From: Jacaranda mimosifolia
Taxonomy: Eukaryota; Streptophyta; Magnoliopsida; Lamiales; Bignoniaceae
Assembly: GCA_018894105.1 (NCBI GenBank)
Contig: CM032123.1
Span: 23,041,744-23,105,743 of the forward strand
Direction of reading: 5' to 3'
DNA: 64,000 nt
This document shows positions 60,691 through 64,000 of this stretch, one piece after another. The notes under the pieces are model-generated. The model was given only the letters and a program-made list of their open reading frames with translations. It was not told where the DNA came from and did not search any database. Each line of letters starts with the position of its first letter. The first letter of the stretch is position 1. Position numbers and translations under genes: made by a program.

Positions 60691-63600
60691 TGTAACACCC
60701 CTAAAATTTGGTATTTCAAAAAATAAGAATCAAGAAATCAAGATTTTGATTGGTTAGATTTTAGATCTCGGAAAAGAATATAAAGGAATTGATTGCAAAA
60801 ATTCTAAAAAATTAGGGGTCAATTTGAAAGGTTGAGAAAACCTAATTGAGCAAACTTTTAAAGGTTGTAGGGTTACATAGCAGTTTTCAAGTCAACTGGG
60901 TCACAACTATAATTCTTTTTAATTGGCAGGACTCAATTGCTTGTTGAAGAAACTATTCGGGTCAATATAGAAATTCAGAAAGGTCCCTTATAAAGATTAC
61001 ATTTTCATATTTCACCCCTGATTGCTCCTTCTTCCTCACCCGAAACCCTTCCCTTTCTCCCACTAGCGATTTGTTTTTCGGCGAGCCCTTTACCTAAACA
61101 TGATCGAACATCTCCTTCCCCACATCTCCAGCCACCACTTGCCACTGTGAGTGCAGCATTTCGGGCGGAGGAGCATTGGAACCGAGAAGGCTGAAGAAAC
61201 CTACGTTAGCAGTCTTAGCAGAGCAGTGGCCAAACATGTTTCTAGGCGGAGTTCTGAAAAGCTTTTAGCTCAAAGACCACGCTAGTGACCTTGCATGGAG
61301 GCCTGATGTGGTGGCAGCGATGGAAACGAAAGTTGCAGGCGAGGCGACAAAAATGTGATGTTGAGACTGTGAACCATGGTTGACCACTATTTTGGCCTCA
61401 AAACTGGAAACTAATAGGATCATTGGACTCAGGAGGATGAACCGCAATGAACGGTGGTGGTTTCAGCATTTTTGGCCGACGGCACACGGTGGCGGCGGTC
61501 CTAGGGCAGAATCTTTCTCTCACCGCAGTGGTGCGTTCGGTTCGTAGTTTTGAGGTTCTGATAGTTAGTTTGAGGGTATAGAAGTTGGATAATGCTTATG
61601 TGTGTGTGTGTGTGTATATGCATGCTGTATTTTAATTCCTAATCTTGTATTATGAGGATTATATATGGTTGATTTATATCTTTTCCCATGCATGGATTAG
61701 GACATCGCATAGTGGGCCCAGATTATGTATTAGCGGATGATAAATAAGGCTTAATTGAGTTAATTAAGATTAATCTATGATTTTATGAAATTGGAACTTG
61801 AGAATGATAATTAGGTGATTTGAGAAGATAAGGGACCAAGACTCAGTATATGCATGTGCCAGTATAAGTTTAATGAACTTGGATTTGTATTATTTTGTGA
61901 TAATGTTGGGATTTATTGAGTTAATCAGAAGAGAAAACCCTAATTTTGTATATTTGAGACCTAAGTAAAAACAATTGGGATAATTAGATAAATAAGGCTA
62001 TTATTGTTGATTTAGGATATGATATGAGGTTAATTAGGTAGTTACTGATTTTAGAACAGTTGATAGTAAGATTGTAATTATTGAAGGTTATCGAGGTTGA
62101 ATAAAGATTTGATTGTGAATTTATTCCTTTGGTTAGGTAACCAAGGAGTAGATCCCACAGATCAATAGACTGTTGGCTGAGGTTGCAGTTTTTTGAGACT
62201 ATGGAGGTGAGGGTCTGCCACTTTAGCCTCGATTATTCTATCTATTATTGTGGAAAAACCCCTGTGAGGGTTAAACTTGCTTGAATTGTACTTGCTCGTG
62301 TTTATTGAGATCCGTACTTGATTGTGTACTTGTTCATTAATTTGTTATTTGATTTGTATACCCCTATGAGGGTCTAACCTCCTGGGTGTTTATTTTTATA
62401 TGCCCTGTAAGGGTCTACCAACCTGGCACTTCTTTCAATTATATGTTATTGGGGTAAATCCCTGTGAGGGTTACTATTTCTGTATTGACTATACTATGTT
62501 ATTGAAATCTGTGATCTGTTGAAATCTCATTGATTATCTGTTATTTGATCTAGACACCCTTGTGAGGGTTACTTTCTTTTATGATTTTGTTTCCTGTTTG
62601 TTCTGGCACCCAGAATGTTTATCTATTGTATGTTATCTATCTGTTCTGTTATCTCCCTATTCTGATATCCAACTGTCTTGTTATCCGACTGTCTGTTATC
62701 TGACTGTCCTATTTACCGATTATCCCGCTGTCTGTCTATAATGTGCTAGGGATACTCCTAGGCATACCGTATGTCTGTCTGTCCGTGATATGCTAGGGAG
62801 ACTCCTAGGTATCGTCCGTATGTCAGTGATATGCTAGGAATACTCCTAGGTATCGACGATGTGTTAGGGATACTCATGAACATCAATGATGTGCTAGAGA
62901 TACTTCTAGGCATCGTCCGTCTGTCAATGATATGCTAGAGATACTTCTAGGTATCATCTGTCTCTCAGTGATGTGCTAGAGATACTTTTGGGCATCGTCT
63001 GTTTGTCAGTGATGTGCTAGAGATATTTCTAGGCATCGTTCGTCTGTCAGTGATGTGCTAGAGATACTTCTAAGCATCTACCATCTATTAACAACATGCT
63101 AGGGATAATCCTAGGCATTGTCCGTGTGTCAAGTGGTCACTTGGGTAAGTTTAGTTCGATTATTTCTTAACTGTTTGACTGTTTCCTAACTGCCTGACCG
63201 TATTTTGATATGTTTTTGCCTAATCGTATTCTTATATTTTTCTGCCTAACTATTGAATTATAGTCTGTTGAGTTAAATCTTCCTCAATGGATTCCTTCTG
63301 TTATGCTTACAATTATCCCTCACTAAATCCTTCGAACTTACCCCCCGTTTATTTTGATTCTCTCATACAGGGATTAAGTGAAGAACTTGGACTCTATGCT
63401 TGGACATTAACATTTTGTAATAGATTAGGTGTTTGATTGTATATATGGAATCATCATAATGATAAGCATGAACTCGAGACGTCGTGATATGTCATGTGCT
63501 GACTTAAGGCATGTAAATATTTTGTTATGTAAGAATGTGAATCATGGCATTTACTTAGTGGTTTTTTAAGAGTTTGTTAAGTTTGAAATTCTGTTGCTTT

Positions 63601-63794
63601 TGATAAGTTGAATTTGAGATTTTGTGGCATGTATTTAGTTTATGTGATGTCTGTTACGGGATTGATTAAGGTTTGTTTAAGTTGGAATCCGCTGCTATTT
63701 CTAATAAGCTTAAAAAGTTTAATTATGGGCTTATTGATAAGATTGAAGTAAGTGGCGCCTCGGCTTAGGTGCTGTCCCGAGTGGGGGTGCTACA
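60691..63794 (+). mobile_element. Solo LTR, Tekay/Del-like, nested in the gypsy element
   Basis: 3,104 bp, TGTAACACCCCTAAAATTTGG to GGGGGTGCTACA, flanked by perfect CCATT copies (60686-60690 and 63795-63799). Same class of long LTR as 30463-32859, sharing ends, GTGAGGGTT-type repeats (62267, 62370, 62465, 62564), CTGTTATCTG text and palindrome arrays. It inserted just 3' of the gypsy coding remnant, so it is younger than that element. The minus-strand frame at 61265-61447 is not a gene. Confidence 0.88.
62740..63125 (+). repeat. Tandem ATGTGCTAGGGATACTCCTAG repeats in the solo LTR
   Basis: Eight or nine imperfect units of about 40-50 bp, each with TGCTAG(G/A)GATACT(C/T)CTAGG(C/T)ATC(G) followed by CGTCTGTCAGTGA-like text. 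The centre CTAGGGATACTCCTAG is an inverted repeat (CTAGG/CCTAG arms). The other Tekay-like LTR has the same arrangement with ACTT in the loop. Confidence 0.85.
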
Positions 63795-63799
63795 CCATT

Positions 63800-64000
63800 G
63801 TACTGCAGTATCTTTCCAAATCAATAAAACTACACCCATTTCTACAAAACTCCCCGCAAAATAAAGGCTTCTAGCATGAAATAATGAGCGATTCATTCAT
63901 TCGAAGTGGACCCCATAGTCGACAAAGACATAAAAAACCGCCAAAGAAAGGCGTCTAGCCTAAATTAACGAACGACTTGATCGTTCCAAGTCAACCCCGT
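63800..64000 (+). mobile_element. Resumed 3' non-coding part of the gypsy element
   Basis: After the CCATT duplication the older element continues with direct repeats: AAAGGCTTCTAGCATGAAAT / AAAGGCGTCTAGCCTAAATT and ATGAGCGATTCATTCATTCG / ACGAACGACTTGATCGTTCC (63864-64000). Tandem repeats between pol and the 3' LTR are common in Tat-lineage elements. It runs off the window. Confidence 0.65.

Larger units (their letters stand above)
54352..64000 (+). mobile_element. Ty3/gypsy retrotransposon (Tat-like), decayed, running off the right edge
   Basis: 5' LTR 54352-55158, primer site TGGCACCGTTTGTGGGAA at 55161, gag-pol remnant 55201-60670, then non-coding 3' sequence interrupted by a solo LTR (60691-63794) and resuming at 63800. 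The 3' LTR is not in the window. A second RNase-H-like segment after the normal RNase H (WTLHIDSSTTSSRGGIGISL, 59014-59073), a feature of the Tat lineage (Ogre/Retand/Tat), and the primer site support the lineage call. Confidence 0.85.

Overview
The window is nuclear DNA from a flowering plant, most likely a dicot: it is AT-rich, genes are split by GT-AG introns, and it carries a chloroplast-type FKBP, a G-type lectin receptor kinase and plant-specific transposon families. I cannot name the species. Only two genes look intact (1.8-4.8 kb and 6.4-6.9 kb). Nearly everything from 7.4 kb to the right edge is nested mobile DNA, with one decayed receptor-kinase gene (34.2-44.0 kb) among it.

Layout. 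1.84-4.78 kb: five 3' exons of a FKBP16-3-like thylakoid peptidyl-prolyl isomerase on +, with a Tourist-type MITE in an intron. 6.38-6.89 kb: a single-exon gene on - for a 168-residue protein whose true ATG gives an N-myristoylation signal. 7.4-8.17 kb: CACTA (En/Spm) remnants. 8.17-23.65 kb: a 15.5-kb Mutator-like element (MULE) with ~110-bp terminal inverted repeats. It holds two convergent decayed genes: a MULE transposase on + and, on -, a DUF1985-like/Ulp1 (C48) protease of the Kaonashi/VANDAL type. A 1.45-kb MULE with a perfect 10-bp target duplication is nested in its first intron. 23.65-27.13 kb: CACTA body with a TNP2-type transposase exon cut off by an LTR. 27.48-30.38 kb: a non-autonomous Helitron. 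30.46-32.86 kb: a solo LTR of a Tekay/Del-like type with a 5-bp duplication. 33.29-34.04 kb: a small TIR element. 34.25-43.97 kb: the receptor-kinase pseudogene, with a complete Ty1/copia element (35.58-41.15 kb) in its first intron. 44.3-49.0 kb: a hAT-like TIR element carrying a gag-only LTR element (TR-GAG type, - strand). 50.0-52.7 kb: two TIR elements and an LTR scrap. 54.35 kb to the end: a decayed Ty3/gypsy element of the Tat type, with a second Tekay-like solo LTR (60.69-63.79 kb) near its 3' end.

The most unusual signal lies in the 15.5-kb MULE. All of its non-coding blocks (first transposase intron, the gap between the genes, two protease-gene introns) are filled with a 9-bp core, T(A/G)TACT(T/G/A)CA, repeated at 21-22 bp steps, which is two turns of B-DNA. 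The spacers are unrelated from block to block, while core and step are kept. Exons lack it. This recalls the clustered short motifs bound by VANC anti-silencing proteins in Arabidopsis VANDAL elements. The element's own DUF1985/Ulp1 product is the obvious candidate binder, but that link is inference.

Several apparent reading-frame starts in the window are TTG or GTG codons, so true starts were chosen by eye from ATG codons, splice junctions and family alignments.
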